Source: an uncultured Paracoccaceae bacterium
GTDB lineage: Bacteria > Pseudomonadota > Alphaproteobacteria > Rhodobacterales > Rhodobacteraceae
Direction of reading: 5' to 3'
Length of the DNA: 64,000 nucleotides
Assembly (NCBI GenBank): GCA_947495295.1
Contig: CANLYJ010000001.1
Location: forward strand, 1,240,001-1,304,000
The translations under genes and the position numbers were made by a program. Of this stretch, positions 36,091-45,914 are shown in pieces (position 1 is the stretch's first letter; each line of letters begins with the position of its first letter). Under the pieces are notes generated by a model, which had not been told where the DNA came from, did no database searches, and saw only the letters and a program-made list of their open reading frames with translations.

Positions 36091-37212
36091 ATGACTGTAT
36101 TACAGGGACCAGAACGGTCCGACGTGCTGCCGTGTTGGGTACCTCAAGCAGTCCGCCACTATCTTGAGCACACGGAGTCCGGATTGTCTATCCGTGCGGT
36201 CGCCCGGGCAAGTGATTGCCATCCATCCACGGTTCTTCGTCAGGTTCGCCGTTTTGAAGGTCGGCGTGATGACCCGTTGATTGATGCTGCTCTCAAATCG
36301 CTGTCTGCCAAAGTTTCCGCATGTGACGCTGACCAAAAAAGGGAAAAGGGTACGATGAATATAGAGTGCTGGAAAGGTGATATGGACCAGAATGCGGGCT
36401 TAACGCAGGCTCGGATTGACCAAGAGGCCAAACGCATTTTGCGCCGGTTATGTGAACAAGGCGCGGTGCTGGCCGTCGCCAAAGAGATGGAAACATCCGT
36501 TGTTGTCCGTGAGACAGGTGAGGGGGAGCAACTGCGCACCGCGGTTGTGGATCGCGAAATTGCGCAGGCCATGGCATTGAAGGACTGGATTACCTGTCCT
36601 GATCCGGAAATGCGTGTTGCCCGCTATTTCATAACCAATACAGGCCGTTCTGCGCTTAGACGGTTGACTGCTGAGGATGAGAATCGCGCCAGTGGGTTTG
36701 CTGAAAAGCGTGCGTCCCTTGAAAGCGATGCGGCTTGGGACCTGCAAGAGATCGAAGGCGTCGTGCGTCAGCCCACCCGTTACTATGCGACCGAAAGCCC
36801 CCTGATTGGTTTGGCACGCCGCAAGGACCGCGATGGCGACCCATTTCTGAAACGTGATCTGGTTGCGGCGGGCGAGCGCCTGCGCGAGGATTACGAGCTG
36901 GCCCAGGTCGGCACAGAGCCGGTCGAGAGCTGGGATGCCTTTGTGATGGGCGGTGAAACGGACGCATCCGTGGAAGGCCCCGCCGGGTCAATCGCTGCGC
37001 GTAATCGTGTCGCGCAAGCCCTATCCGATCTTGGCCCAGGTCTGGGTGACGTGGCGTTGCGCTGCTGTTGCTTTCTGGAAGGGTTGGAACAAACGGAAAA
37101 GACGATGGGTTGGTCCGCCAGATCCGGTAAGATCGTTCTGCGGATTGCACTACAACGCCTGAAGCGTCACTATAAAGAAACGCAAGGTCAGTTCGCGCCG
37201 ATGATCGGATAA
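36091..37212 (+). CDS. Helix-turn-helix protein of the DUF6456 type
   Basis: 373 residues. N-terminal HTH-like segment (about 12-60, WVPQAVRHYLEHTESGLS, IRAVARASDCHPSTVLRQVRR) resembles recognition helices of response-type regulators. The C-terminal part (about 215-373) has the DUF6456 features: ESPLIGLARRKD, FLKRDLVAAGERLREDYELAQ, LGPGLGDVALRCCCFLEGLE and LRIALQRLKRHY. I use the ATG at 36091 (MTVLQGPERS); the frame opens earlier at 36016. It is probably a Rhodobacterales-specific DNA-binding protein. No target is shown. Confidence 0.75.
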   Translation: MTVLQGPERSDVLPCWVPQAVRHYLEHTESGLSIRAVARASDCHPSTVLRQVRRFEGRRDDPLIDAALKSLSAKVSACDADQKREKGTMNIECWKGDMDQNAGLTQARIDQEAKRILRRLCEQGAVLAVAKEMETSVVVRETGEGEQLRTAVVDREIAQAMALKDWITCPDPEMRVARYFITNTGRSALRRLTAEDENRASGFAEKRASLESDAAWDLQEIEGVVRQPTRYYATESPLIGLARRKDRDGDPFLKRDLVAAGERLREDYELAQVGTEPVESWDAFVMGGETDASVEGPAGSIAARNRVAQALSDLGPGLGDVALRCCCFLEGLEQTEKTMGWSARSGKIVLRIALQRLKRHYKETQGQFAPMIG

Positions 37213-37268
37213 GAGATGCACGTTAAAGTTGTGTTCATGTAGCGTAGACCTATCCATGCAATATTTGC

Positions 37269-37289
37269 AGCCCCGCCATGCGCGGGGCT
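37269..37289 (+). terminator. Weak hairpin downstream of the DUF6456-type gene
   Basis: AGCCCCGC, a CATGC loop and GCGGGGCT form an 8-bp perfect stem 57 bp after the stop at 37212. There is no U-run after it, so termination would be Rho-assisted or partial. Confidence 0.4.
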
Positions 37290-37350
37290 ATGCTGTTGGA
37301 CAAACCGCTGACCCATCGCTAGGTATAAGCTGAGTTTAGTGGAGTTCAAC

Positions 37351-38310
37351 ATGACCGCGCGCGACCTGAAAATTCCGGCACAGCGTCATCCTGAAAAGCA
37401 ACGCCGCCCTGATACGTCCCAGCCCAAGAAACCGGACTGGATCAGGGTCAAGGCGCCAACCTCTGAAGGTTACAAGACCACGCGTAATATCATGCGTGAA
37501 CACAAGCTGGTCACCGTTTGCGAAGAGGCTGGCTGCCCCAATGTCGGCGAATGCTGGTCGCAGGGCCATGCGACGATGATGATCATGGGCGAGGTTTGCA
37601 CCCGCGCCTGTACGTTCTGTAACATTGCCACTGGTAAGCCACCTGAAGCGTTGGATGTATTCGAGCCGGGGCGCGTTGCCGATGCCGTCAAGAAACTCGG
37701 TCTGAACCATGTCGTGATCACATCGGTTGATCGCGATGATGTGGAAGACGGCGGGGCAGAGCATTTCGCGCAAACCATCCGTGCAGTGCGTCGCCAATCA
37801 CCCGGCACGACGATCGAAATTTTGACCCCGGACTTCATCCGCTGCCATGATGACGTGCTGAAGGTGGTCGTGGATGCCAAGCCGGATGTGTTCAACCATA
37901 ACCTTGAAACGGTGCCAGGCCTGTATCCGGAGGTCCGCCCCGGTGCCCGCTATTTCCACTCGCTGCGTCTTTTGCAGCGGGTCAAAGAGCTTGATCCGTC
38001 GATGTTCACAAAGTCCGGGATCATGGTGGGCCTTGGTGAAGATCGCCAAGCGGTCATTCAGGTCATGGAAGACATGCGCGCCGCCGATATCGATTTCCTG
38101 ACCATTGGCCAGTATCTGCAACCTACGCCCAAGCATCACAAGGTGGACCGTTTTGTCACGCCTGATGAATTCGCGTCTTATGAAAAGGCGGCTTATGGCA
38201 AGGGGTTCCTGATGGTCTCTGCCACGCCGCTGACCCGGTCATCCTATCATGCTGGCGAGGATTTTGCGCAGTTGCGGGCGGCCCGGCTGAAAAAACTGGG
38301 CGCGGTCTGA
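37351..38310 (+). CDS. lipA: Lipoyl synthase
   Basis: Radical SAM enzyme that inserts two sulfurs into octanoyl-protein to make lipoyl cofactors. Both iron-sulfur motifs are intact: auxiliary cluster C57, C62 and C68 ([12 protein letters not shown]) and the radical SAM motif C83, C87 and C90 (CTRACTFC). Also [23 protein letters not shown] and the Ser ligand near the end in PLTRSSYHA. 319 residues from the ATG at 37351 with GGAG upstream; a GTG at 37339 is an alternative. Confidence 0.96.
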   Translation: MTARDLKIPAQRHPEKQRRPDTSQPKKPDWIRVKAPTSEGYKTTRNIMREHKLVTVCEEAGCPNVGECWSQGHATMMIMGEVCTRACTFCNIATGKPPEALDVFEPGRVADAVKKLGLNHVVITSVDRDDVEDGGAEHFAQTIRAVRRQSPGTTIEILTPDFIRCHDDVLKVVVDAKPDVFNHNLETVPGLYPEVRPGARYFHSLRLLQRVKELDPSMFTKSGIMVGLGEDRQAVIQVMEDMRAADIDFLTIGQYLQPTPKHHKVDRFVTPDEFASYEKAAYGKGFLMVSATPLTRSSYHAGEDFAQLRAARLKKLGAV

Positions 38311-39192
38311 TTATTCGCCAACGCCGGGGATCGCCTTGAGGTAAGCGGCGATGGCGGCAAGGTCACCATCGCTCAACTGGCTGGTATTCTTGATCACGGC
38401 AGCCATTTCACCGCCAGCAGTGTCGAAATCGGGGGTGAAACCGGATTTCAGGTAGGATGCGATTTCACCCTCTGACCACAGCAACCCGGTTGGTGTGATA
38501 TTGGGAATGCGGCCTTCGCCCGATGGGTTGGGCGCGCCTGCCATCCACTGATCCCGTTGCAAGCCGCCCAGCGCATTGCGGGCAGTATGGCATTCCGCGC
38601 AATGGCCCAGCGCCTCAACCAGATAACGACCCCGATTGATCTGTTCGGTTGGGGTATCTTGCAGGACCCAAGCGTCACCGCCGAAAAACAGCTTCCAGCC
38701 GCCGACACTGCGCCGGATATTAAACGGGAACCCGATCTGGTGCGGTTTGCTGGCGATGTCAGAGGCGGGGAGGTTGCGCAGATGGGCGATCAGATCGACC
38801 ACATCCTGCATCTTGGCTTTGTTATAGGCGCTGTAAGGGAAGGCGGGGTAATAATGGCTGCCGTCCGGCGACACGCCTTTGACAATCGCATTGGCGAGGT
38901 CCAGATCGGTCCAGTTCCCAATCCCATGTTCTGGATCGGGCGAGATATTGGGCGCGATGAAGGTCCCAAAACCTGTCGCAAAAACCTGCCCGCCGGATAG
39001 CAACCCGGATGTGTCATCTGGGGCCGTATGGCAGGATGCGCAGCCCGCGGCGGCAAAGGTGATCTGACCCCGCGTAGGATCGCCGACCAACCCGTCAAGC
39101 GCGTCATCGGGCAAGGTTTGTGCCCGTGTCACGACCCACCCGACGACCAGCCCGAGAACGACCAAAATGGCGATCCAGCGCAGGGCTTTCAT
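38311..39192 (-). CDS. Dihaem c-type cytochrome, membrane-anchored
   Basis: 293 residues. An N-terminal hydrophobic helix (about 4-23, WIAILVVLGLVVGWVV) without clear cleavage, then two haem c sites: CASCH (51-55) and CAECH (about 200), each in a fold with PNISPD and PNITPTG motifs of the alcohol/gluconate dehydrogenase cytochrome-subunit type. The partner dehydrogenase is not adjacent. It follows the class II cytochrome gene by 3 bp on the minus strand, so the pair is probably one operon in periplasmic electron transfer. Confidence 0.88.
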   Translation of the reverse strand: MKALRWIAILVVLGLVVGWVVTRAQTLPDDALDGLVGDPTRGQITFAAAGCASCHTAPDDTSGLLSGGQVFATGFGTFIAPNISPDPEHGIGNWTDLDLANAIVKGVSPDGSHYYPAFPYSAYNKAKMQDVVDLIAHLRNLPASDIASKPHQIGFPFNIRRSVGGWKLFFGGDAWVLQDTPTEQINRGRYLVEALGHCAECHTARNALGGLQRDQWMAGAPNPSGEGRIPNITPTGLLWSEGEIASYLKSGFTPDFDTAGGEMAAVIKNTSQLSDGDLAAIAAYLKAIPGVGE

Positions 39193-39195
39193 GGC

Positions 39196-39669
39196 TTAGT
39201 TGCGCGGTGCGCGATATGCCTCGTGACAATCACCACAGGCCTTGCCGACAGGACCGAATGCCGCCTTGAGTGCATCAAGCCCGTCACCCGCGACCGCCGC
39301 CAATGCGGTGGATGCGCCGGCCAGATCGGATATGTCTTCTTCGAAACCAGCCGGATCGGTCCAGATTTCCGCCTTTGCCCGACTGCCCTCAACGCTGGTG
39401 TCTGTGCCATCCAGCCAATAACCGGTTTGGTTGATCCCCGCCATGGCCGCCAGATTGGCGGCTGCGATGGATGCGGCCTGTGCGTCATAGGGTGCTTTTT
39501 CCTGCGCCATGCCGCCCAGAACGCCCAGATTAAATGAAAGAAGCTGCATATGCGCCTTGCGCACTTTCATCGCTGTTTCTTCCGGCGTTGACGTATGGCC
39601 GCCCGCAAATGCGGCCCCGGTTGTTGCGATTGCCGTGATGGTAATAAGTGTTTTCCAGTTCAAAGTCAT
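39196..39669 (-). CDS. Class II cytochrome c (cytochrome c' type)
   Basis: 157 residues with a signal peptide (NWKTLITITAIATTGAAFA) and a four-helix-bundle pattern, the haem motif CGDCH at 145-149 close to the C-terminus (CGDCHEAYRAPRN), as in cytochromes c' and c556. No Met is in a typical axial position early in helix 1 apart from HMQLLSF, which could be the c556-type ligand. Start at the ATG at 39669 with GGGGGCA upstream. Probably co-transcribed with the dihaem cytochrome. Confidence 0.88.
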   Translation of the reverse strand: MTLNWKTLITITAIATTGAAFAGGHTSTPEETAMKVRKAHMQLLSFNLGVLGGMAQEKAPYDAQAASIAAANLAAMAGINQTGYWLDGTDTSVEGSRAKAEIWTDPAGFEEDISDLAGASTALAAVAGDGLDALKAAFGPVGKACGDCHEAYRAPRN

Positions 39670-39763
39670 TGGTGCCCCCAAAAAGTGTGGATAATCCCAC
39701 TATAGGCACAGGTTTTAAAAAAATCTGCTTGAAGTTTACGTGAACGCTTCAACACAACCCACA

Positions 39764-39940
39764 TCACCCCAATCCTCGCCGCATATCATTTGGGGTCAGC
39801 CACGATGGCCAACCCACCGCTCGTTCGATGACGTATAGCGCAATGCACAGGCCAACGACGCCAAAGACCAGCCTGATCCGTTTGCGCGATGGCGGGTTTT
39901 GTGCCCAGCGCTTGGCCCGAAGAAGCCAATGCGGGTTCAT
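39764..39940 (-). CDS. Small membrane protein (58 aa) downstream of hpt
   Basis: The ATG at 39938-39940 overlaps the hpt stop (ATGA) and opens 58 codons to a TGA at 39764. The protein has a basic N-terminal part ([19 protein letters not shown]) and one hydrophobic helix [21 protein letters not shown] (about 23-43). Translational coupling to hpt is the main support; no other ribosome site is visible. Too short for ordinary lists and in a different frame from the 102-codon open frame that covers the region. Function unknown. Confidence 0.6.
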   Translation of the reverse strand: MNPHWLLRAKRWAQNPPSRKRIRLVFGVVGLCIALYVIERAVGWPSWLTPNDMRRGLG

Positions 39941-40485
39941 GCGGCGTCGTCGGTGAACCGCACTTTGCCGATAAAGGGCAGGTTGCGGTTGCGTTGGGCA
40001 AAATCGATCCCGTAGCCCACCACGAATTCATCGGGGATTTCAAAGCCAGTCCAGTCGGCTTTGAAATCAACCTCGCGCCGGGCGGGTTTATCAAGCAGGG
40101 CGATGGATCGCAGCCGTGCGGGATGTTTGGTTTTCAGGTAGTCACTGACATGGCTGAGCGTGTGGCCAGTATCAATGATATCTTCGACCACCAGCACATC
40201 ACGCCCTTCAATTTGACCGCGCAAGTCCTTGAAAATACGAACTTCTCGACTGCTTTCCATGGCGTCTCCGTAGGATGATGCTTCTAGAAAATCGACCTCG
40301 ACGGGCAGGTCCAGTTCGCGCACCAGATCGGCAATAAATACAAAGGACCCGCGCAACAGCCCCACTACGACCAGCTTGTCGGTATTGGCGAAATCAGCCT
40401 GAATGTCGCGCGCCAGATCCTCTATCCGGGCCGCAATGGACTTGGCGCTGATCATTTCATCGATGGCATAGGGACGGTGCGGCAT
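39937..40485 (-). CDS. hpt: Hypoxanthine phosphoribosyltransferase
   Basis: Purine salvage: hypoxanthine or guanine plus PRPP to IMP or GMP. Seen: [21 protein letters not shown], the acidic PRPP loop [14 protein letters not shown], then [27 protein letters not shown] in pieces typical of the family. 182 residues from the ATG at 40485; the open frame to 40965 overlaps the divergent RatA-type gene and is not real. GuaA, encoded 6 kb to the left, is in the same nucleotide pathway. Confidence 0.95.
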   Translation of the reverse strand: MPHRPYAIDEMISAKSIAARIEDLARDIQADFANTDKLVVVGLLRGSFVFIADLVRELDLPVEVDFLEASSYGDAMESSREVRIFKDLRGQIEGRDVLVVEDIIDTGHTLSHVSDYLKTKHPARLRSIALLDKPARREVDFKADWTGFEIPDEFVVGYGIDFAQRNRNLPFIGKVRFTDDAA

Positions 40486-40569
40486 GTGGACGTCTCGCGC
40501 GTTAGTGGGTTGATTTTTCGGGTGGAGTTTACGACATCCGTGGGTGAAGTCACCCGCGAAAGACACGCA

Positions 40570-41013
40570 ATGCCGACCCATTCCGAGACGAAATTTCTGC
40601 CATACACCGCCCAGCAGATGTATGATCTGGTTGCCGATGTGGCAAAATACCCCCACTTCTTGCCCTGGACGGCCGCCGCGCGCATTCGCAGCACAGCGGA
40701 TGAGGGCGAAAAGACGGTGATGCTGGCTGATCTTGTGATCTCGTTCAAAGTGTTTCGGGAAACATTTGGCAGTCGCGTAACCCTTTGGCCTGATGATATG
40801 CGGATTGATACTGAATATCTGGATGGCCCGTTTCGCCATATGGAAAGCCAGTGGAATTTCAAGGATGTCGAGGGCGGCTGCGATGTATCGTTCTATGTCG
40901 ATTTCGAGTTCCGCAATCGGCTGTTGCAGGGCGCGGCGGGCATGTTCTTTAACGAGGCCATGCAACGGATTGTGCGGTCATTCGAACGTCGTGCTGCGGA
41001 ATTGCATGGATGA
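40570..41013 (+). CDS. RatA/COQ10-type START-domain protein
   Basis: 147 residues of the polyketide-cyclase/START fold: [32 protein letters not shown], a strand set with [17 protein letters not shown], and a long C-terminal helix ending [13 protein letters not shown]. The family includes RatA and the ubiquinone-binding COQ10; in alphaproteobacteria the COQ10-like role in quinone handling is more likely than ribosome inhibition. The ATG at 40570 follows GAAAG; the frame opens earlier. The stop overlaps the MmgE/PrpD start. Confidence 0.88.
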   Translation: MPTHSETKFLPYTAQQMYDLVADVAKYPHFLPWTAAARIRSTADEGEKTVMLADLVISFKVFRETFGSRVTLWPDDMRIDTEYLDGPFRHMESQWNFKDVEGGCDVSFYVDFEFRNRLLQGAAGMFFNEAMQRIVRSFERRAAELHG

Positions 41014-42287
41014 GTATTGAGGCGCGCATCGCCCGTTTTGTCCGCGAGGCGGAACCGGATGATGACACGCTGGATATCATGCGGTTGGCCTTGTTTGACT
41101 GGGCCGTTTGCGCGATTGCGGGCCGTGATGAGCCTGTTGCGCGTATTCTGCGGGATCATGCGGTTGCCGAGGCCGCGCATGGATCGGCAGTGGTCGTTGG
41201 TGGTGATCCGGTCCCACCATCTCGGGCGGCCTTGATTAACGGCGCAACCAGCCATGCGCTGGACTACGACGACACGCATTTCGCGCATATTGGCCATACC
41301 AGCGTGGCGGTGGTGCCAGCGGCACTGGCCGTCGCGCAGGGTGCTGATTTGCAGGACGTTGTCAGCGCCGCCTTGATCGGGTCAGAAGTCGCCGTGCGTG
41401 TTGGTTTGTGGCTGGGTCGCGGCCATTATCAGGTGGGTTTTCATCAAACGGCAACTGCGGGGGCTTTTGGCGCGGCCATGGCTGCATCGCGCCTGATGCG
41501 GTTGACCGAGGCGCAGATGGTCACCGCCCTTGGCCTTGCCGCGACCAAAGCGGCAGGTCTGAAATCGCAATTTGGGACCATGGGCAAGCCGCTAAACGCA
41601 GGGCTGGCTGCCGAGACAGGCGTTTTGGCGGCAGGGTGGGCCGCGGCAGGGATGTCATCCTGCCAAGCCGGGTTGAGTGGCCCGCTGGGGTTTGGCGCAA
41701 CCCATCATGGTGCGGCAGATGACACCGCATTTGACGATATGACCACGCGTTGGCTGATGCGGGATGTCAGCCATAAGTTCCATGCCTGCTGTCATGGCTT
41801 GCATGCCATGCTTGAGGCCTTGGACGGGGCCGGTGGTCCGGTCCAATCAGCCGAGGTGTTTACCCATCCGCGTTGGATGAGCGTGTGCAATAACCCCGCG
41901 CCCAAAACCGGATTACAGGCGAAGTTTTCCTATCGTTTGACTGCTGCCATGGCCTTGTCCGGTGTCAGTACTGCGCGAATTGAGAGTTTCAGCGATGACG
42001 TGACGCGCGCCCCAGCATTGGTCGCATTGCGGGACCGGGTCACCGTGCAGGAGGATCCGACCCTGACCGAGATGCAGGCCCGGGTGAAACTGACGATGAC
42101 GGATGGGGCGGTGCAAACCTTGTTTCATGACCTCGACGCACCGCTGACCACATCGGCAAGGGCAGACCGCTTAATGCAAAAGGCCCGCGCCGTGGTCGGG
42201 CGGGCCTTGGCAGAGAATTTGTGGCAAGCTGTTGCGTCAGGCGATCTGGCACGCGTGACGGGCTTGTTGCAGCGCCCTAACTGTTGA
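41010..42287 (+). CDS. MmgE/PrpD-family protein
   Basis: 425 residues. Seen: helical domain with SHALDYDDTHFAHIGHTSVAVVPAALA, GFHQTATAGAFGAAMAAS, KAAGLKSQFGTMGKPLNAG and the lid domain with HKFHACCHGLHAMLEAL. The superfamily contains 2-methylcitrate dehydratase and cis-aconitate decarboxylase; no prp genes lie nearby, so the substrate is open. Its ATG overlaps the RatA-type stop. It converges with the ammonium transporter (11-bp overlap). Confidence 0.88.
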   Translation: MSIEARIARFVREAEPDDDTLDIMRLALFDWAVCAIAGRDEPVARILRDHAVAEAAHGSAVVVGGDPVPPSRAALINGATSHALDYDDTHFAHIGHTSVAVVPAALAVAQGADLQDVVSAALIGSEVAVRVGLWLGRGHYQVGFHQTATAGAFGAAMAASRLMRLTEAQMVTALGLAATKAAGLKSQFGTMGKPLNAGLAAETGVLAAGWAAAGMSSCQAGLSGPLGFGATHHGAADDTAFDDMTTRWLMRDVSHKFHACCHGLHAMLEALDGAGGPVQSAEVFTHPRWMSVCNNPAPKTGLQAKFSYRLTAAMALSGVSTARIESFSDDVTRAPALVALRDRVTVQEDPTLTEMQARVKLTMTDGAVQTLFHDLDAPLTTSARADRLMQKARAVVGRALAENLWQAVASGDLARVTGLLQRPNC

Positions 42288-43458
42288 ACTCATAAGCCCG
42301 CTCACCATGTACGGTGAGGTCAAGCCCGGTCACTTCGGTCTCGTGATCGACACGCAGGTCAGTGACCATGCGGCAGAGGAAGATCAGCACGACCGTTACA
42401 ACCACAGTAAAGACCCCGACAATTGCCAGTGACCCCAACTGGGCAGCCCACGAACCCGCCCCGAAGACAGCGATCATGATAGTGCCAAAGATGCCGCCGA
42501 CACCGTGGACGGCAAACACATCCAGCGTGTCGTCGATCCTGAACACATTGCGGATCATGACCACGGCCTCTTGGCAAAGAATACCGGCAATGGCACCAAT
42601 AGCCAGCGCCTCAACCGGACCAACGAAACCGGAGGCGGGGGTGATCGATGCAAGACCTGCAATGGTGCCGGTGACCATGCCAACAAGGGAGGCTTTGCCG
42701 AATTTGATCCGTTCCCACAGCGCCCAGGTCAGCGATGCGGTCGCGGCCGAGATATGGGTAACGGTCAGGGCCATGGCGGCCCCACCATCGGCGGCCAGTT
42801 GTGATCCGCCATTAAAGCCGAACCAACCGACCCACAGCATCGCAGCCCCAATCATCACCATACCGGGGTTATGTGGTGGTTTGGACGGGTCGCGCCGCGC
42901 GCCCAGAAAAATCGCCAGGATCAAGGCAGCCAAGCCAGCGGTTTCATGCACGACGATCCCGCCTGCGAAATCCTTCACCCCGACCTCCCCGAAAATACCG
43001 CCATCGGACAGCATACCGCCGCCCCAGACCCAATGAACCACGGGCGCATAGCACAGCAGCATCCATAGTCCCGAGAAAAGCAATACAAAGCCAAACCCAA
43101 TCCGTTCGACATAAGCGCCCACAATCAGGGCGGGCGTGATGATCGCGAATGTCATCTGGAAGGCAAAGAACAGCACCTCGGGCAACGTACCCGAAAGCGT
43201 GTCAGCGGTGATCCCGCCCAGTAACATCTTGTCCAACCCGCCCCAATAGCCCGAAGTGCCGGATCCAAAGGCAATGGAATAGCCGAAGGCGAACCAAAGC
43301 ACGCTCATCAAACATGCGATGGCATAGCAATGCATAAACACGCTGAGCACGTTGCGCGCCCGCACAAGCCCCCCGTAAAACAGCGCCAGCCCCGGCAATG
43401 TCATGAATAAAACAAGCGCCGTGGCGACGATGATCCACGCTGTATCCGCTCCGTTCAT
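42277..43458 (-). CDS. amtB: Ammonium transporter (Amt family)
   Basis: 393 residues with eleven hydrophobic helices. Pore features: the twin His in FAGGIVVHETAG and DVFAVHGVGG, the conserved Asp in KDFAGG, and GLVRARNVLSV near the start. No cleavable signal peptide is evident. GGAAGGGACGGGACA precedes the ATG. No PII gene (glnK) is adjacent, unlike the usual pair. The ntr regulators that would be expected to govern nitrogen transport lie about 3.5 kb to the right. Confidence 0.94.
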   Translation of the reverse strand: MNGADTAWIIVATALVLFMTLPGLALFYGGLVRARNVLSVFMHCYAIACLMSVLWFAFGYSIAFGSGTSGYWGGLDKMLLGGITADTLSGTLPEVLFFAFQMTFAIITPALIVGAYVERIGFGFVLLFSGLWMLLCYAPVVHWVWGGGMLSDGGIFGEVGVKDFAGGIVVHETAGLAALILAIFLGARRDPSKPPHNPGMVMIGAAMLWVGWFGFNGGSQLAADGGAAMALTVTHISAATASLTWALWERIKFGKASLVGMVTGTIAGLASITPASGFVGPVEALAIGAIAGILCQEAVVMIRNVFRIDDTLDVFAVHGVGGIFGTIMIAVFGAGSWAAQLGSLAIVGVFTVVVTVVLIFLCRMVTDLRVDHETEVTGLDLTVHGERAYEFNS

Positions 43459-43542
43459 TGTCCCGTCCCTTCCTGTTGGGTTTTCCCATTGGGCGGGTTA
43501 GGGCGGATTCGCTGTGGTCAGAAAAGTGGCAGATGGCCCAAC

Positions 43543-43562
43543 TGCCGCACAGGATTGCGGCA
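43543..43562. other. Inverted repeat upstream of amtB
   Basis: TGCCGCA, 6 bp, TGCGGCA is a perfect inverted repeat about 85-104 bp before the amtB start and about 45 bp after the pncC stop. Either a partial terminator of the ispDF-pgpA-pncC transcript or a regulator site for amtB. Confidence 0.4.
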
Positions 43563-43606
43563 ATTTCTGAAATGCGCGGGAAATGGGCGCCCTACAACGC
43601 AGAAGC

Positions 43607-44092
43607 CTAATTATCAGGCAGAGATGAAAGGATCGCCTGCTGCACAAGCATCAGCGCATGATCGCAGGCCGCCTGTCTGACTTGCGCCCGTCCGCGAGCC
43701 CCAAATTCAACCGTTGATGTCTGGACCGCGTCGCCAGTCGCCAGCCCGAAACAGACCCGGCCTTCGGGCTTGTGTTCTGACCCACCGGGGCCTGCGATGC
43801 CGGTGATCGAAACCGCGATATCCGCATCGGAATGGGCCAGCGCGCCCGCCGCCATTTCGCGCGCCACCGGTTCAGACACCGCGCCATGGGCGTCAAGCGT
43901 TGTGGATTGTACCGCCAGCATCTGCATCTTGGCCGCATTGGTATAGGTCACAAAACCACGGTCAAATACGGCCGAACTGCCCGCGATATCGGTGACGGCT
44001 GCCGCGACCATGCCGCCGGTGCAGCTTTCTGCGGTGGTGATCATCACCCCTTTTGCGCGGGCTTGATCCAGAAGGGCTGCGACATCCATCAT
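43607..44092 (-). CDS. pncC: Nicotinamide-nucleotide amidohydrolase (CinA C-terminal domain)
   Basis: 161 residues, a free-standing CinA C-terminal domain that deamidates NMN. Seen: TTAESCTGGMVAAAVTDIAGSS with the catalytic Ser, VTYTNAAKMQML, GAVSEPVAREMA and VSITGIAGPGGSEHKPEG. The competence-damage N-terminal domain is absent, as usual in this group. Overlaps the pgpA stop by 4 bp; last in the ispDF-pgpA-pncC operon. Confidence 0.93.
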   Translation of the reverse strand: MMDVAALLDQARAKGVMITTAESCTGGMVAAAVTDIAGSSAVFDRGFVTYTNAAKMQMLAVQSTTLDAHGAVSEPVAREMAAGALAHSDADIAVSITGIAGPGGSEHKPEGRVCFGLATGDAVQTSTVEFGARGRAQVRQAACDHALMLVQQAILSSLPDN

Positions 44093-44598
44093 AGCTGATC
44101 CGGCACTGCGTTTACAAAGCCCACATGTGCCAGATAGGCCAGCAGGGCGACGCCAATCGCGGCAAAGATACCCGCGATTACATCATCCAGCATGACCCCT
44201 GTCGGCCCGTGTTTCCGGTCGGCCCAGCCGACAGGCCCAAGTTTGGTGATGTCAAAGAACCGGAACAGGATGAAGGCAGCGATCCAGCCGGGCCAAAGGG
44301 CGGTGATCGGCACACCGGCACTGGCAGCCCCAAAGGCCACGGGCAGCAAGGCGATCCATTGGCCGCAAACCTCATCAATCACGATCTCGGACGGGTCGTG
44401 GTCATCCTTGCCACGTGTTTCTTCGGCTGTGGCCCAGACGCCCAGCACGTAGGACAGCACAACCCCGACGACCAACCCCCAAGGGCCGGTCAGCACATAG
44501 ATAACCCAGGCCACGGGCAATGCCGCAAGCGACCCCCATGTGCCGGGGGCAGGGCGAATATGGCCTGCATAAAAGAAGGTAGCGATCAGATGGGTCAT
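44089..44598 (-). CDS. pgpA: Phosphatidylglycerophosphatase A
   Basis: Dephosphorylates PGP to phosphatidylglycerol in the inner membrane. Seen: [17 protein letters not shown] (about 12-28), several hydrophobic segments, the acidic motif [14 protein letters not shown] and the C-terminal [17 protein letters not shown] and [10 protein letters not shown]. 169 residues. Four-bp overlaps with ispDF upstream and pncC downstream. Confidence 0.95.
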   Translation of the reverse strand: MTHLIATFFYAGHIRPAPGTWGSLAALPVAWVIYVLTGPWGLVVGVVLSYVLGVWATAEETRGKDDHDPSEIVIDEVCGQWIALLPVAFGAASAGVPITALWPGWIAAFILFRFFDITKLGPVGWADRKHGPTGVMLDDVIAGIFAAIGVALLAYLAHVGFVNAVPDQL

Positions 44599-45728
44599 GA
44601 TTTCACCAATGTGACGGTTGCGATGGATGCGATGCCTTCTTCGCGCCCGGTAAAGCCGAGCCGTTCGGATGTTGTGGCCTTCACACTGATCCGGGCGGCA
44701 TCAAGCTGCATGATTTCGGCCAAGGCGGCTTTCATCGCGGGCTGATGCGGGCCGATTTTGGGGTATTCGCAGACCAATGTGCAGTCCACATTGCTGATAG
44801 CAAAGCCGTTTTCACGCGCCAGCCCAACAGCATGTTCCAGAAAGAGATGGCTGGCAGCCCCTTTCCATTGCGGATCAGATGGCGGGAAATGCTGACCGAT
44901 ATCGCCCATGCCCAGCGCCCCATAAATGGCATCGGTTACTGCATGCATCCCCACATCAGCATCCGAATGCCCTTGCAGACCCCGCCCATGCGGGACTTGC
45001 ACACCGCACAGCCAGACGTGATCACCCGGCCCGAACCGGTGAACGTCATACCCATTGCCGCATCTGACATCCATGCGCTGCCTCATCAGTTTTGTCGCCC
45101 GGGCCAGGTCATCCGGGCCGGTGATTTTGATATTGTCTTCATCACCCGCCACGATGGCCACGTCCAGCCCTGCGGCGCGCGCCACCGCGACATCATCGGT
45201 GGCGTCATCGGTCATCGCGCGATGCGCGGCAAGAAGGGGGGCAAGGTGGAAGCCCTGCGGCGTTTGGGCGCGAAATAGGCCTGCGCGATCCTGGACCCCG
45301 GTTACATGACGCTCCGCGCCACGCCATAGCGTATCGGTCACGGCAACGGCCGGTGCCGCGCCCGGATGTGTTTCAAGGGCGCTTAGCACATTGTCGATGA
45401 CATCTTTACTGACCAATGGGCGCGCGGCGTCGTGGATCAGGACTTTGTCCGCAATACCCTCGACCGCCTGTAGCCCGGTAAGGACCGATGCCTGTCGTGT
45501 AGCCCCGCCTGTGACCACCTCTGCTGCTGGCGATGTCGGCCAAAGATTGGTGCCGATATCATCGGGATGCAGCACCAGAACCAGTTGATCGACGTCCGGG
45601 TGATCTGCAAATTGCTGCATTGCATGGGCCGCCACGGGACGGTCATCCAGCATCTGCCACTGTTTTGGCAACGCACCACCCGCCCGGGTGCCACGCCCGG
45701 CGGCGACGATGATGGCAACAGTGGTCAT
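44595..45728 (-). CDS. ispDF: Bifunctional IspD/IspF (MEP cytidylyltransferase / MECDP synthase)
   Basis: A fusion of two MEP-pathway enzymes. IspD part (about 1-220): [30 protein letters not shown] and [10 protein letters not shown]. IspF part (about 221-377): [12 protein letters not shown] with the metal-binding Asp and His, [32 protein letters not shown]. 377 residues from the ATG at 45728 with GGAAAGAAG upstream. Together with dxr in the same window it covers three steps of the pathway. The fusion is a common alphaproteobacterial arrangement. Confidence 0.96.
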   Translation of the reverse strand: MTTVAIIVAAGRGTRAGGALPKQWQMLDDRPVAAHAMQQFADHPDVDQLVLVLHPDDIGTNLWPTSPAAEVVTGGATRQASVLTGLQAVEGIADKVLIHDAARPLVSKDVIDNVLSALETHPGAAPAVAVTDTLWRGAERHVTGVQDRAGLFRAQTPQGFHLAPLLAAHRAMTDDATDDVAVARAAGLDVAIVAGDEDNIKITGPDDLARATKLMRQRMDVRCGNGYDVHRFGPGDHVWLCGVQVPHGRGLQGHSDADVGMHAVTDAIYGALGMGDIGQHFPPSDPQWKGAASHLFLEHAVGLARENGFAISNVDCTLVCEYPKIGPHQPAMKAALAEIMQLDAARISVKATTSERLGFTGREEGIASIATVTLVKS

Positions 45729-45863
45729 GCGGCTTCTTTCCATTGATCATTGCAGGTTTAGGATGGCACGCAGGTAGGTGCAAATCGACAGTTTCCGCAT
45801 CTACATGCCCAATATTTAGGCAGATGCTGTTTTTTGCACAGATGTGACAGTCTGTTTCGTTGT

Positions 45864-45878
45864 GAAACCGGTGGTTTC
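45864..45878. promoter_or_regulatory. Inverted repeat upstream of dusB
   Basis: GAAACC, GGT, GGTTTC is a perfect 6+3+6 inverted repeat 37-51 bp before the GTG start of dusB, in the divergent region with ispDF. Candidate operator for the dusB-ntr operon; the regulator is unknown. Confidence 0.35.
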
Positions 45879-45914
45879 CCCGTATTTCGATGTCATCGCG
45901 CAGTGTTTGGGCAA

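Noticed and set aside
39786..40094. 102-codon minus-strand open frame over the hpt 3' end
   Set aside because: Wrong frame: it overlaps hpt and the coupled 58-codon gene, and its sequence is Pro/Ser-rich noise.
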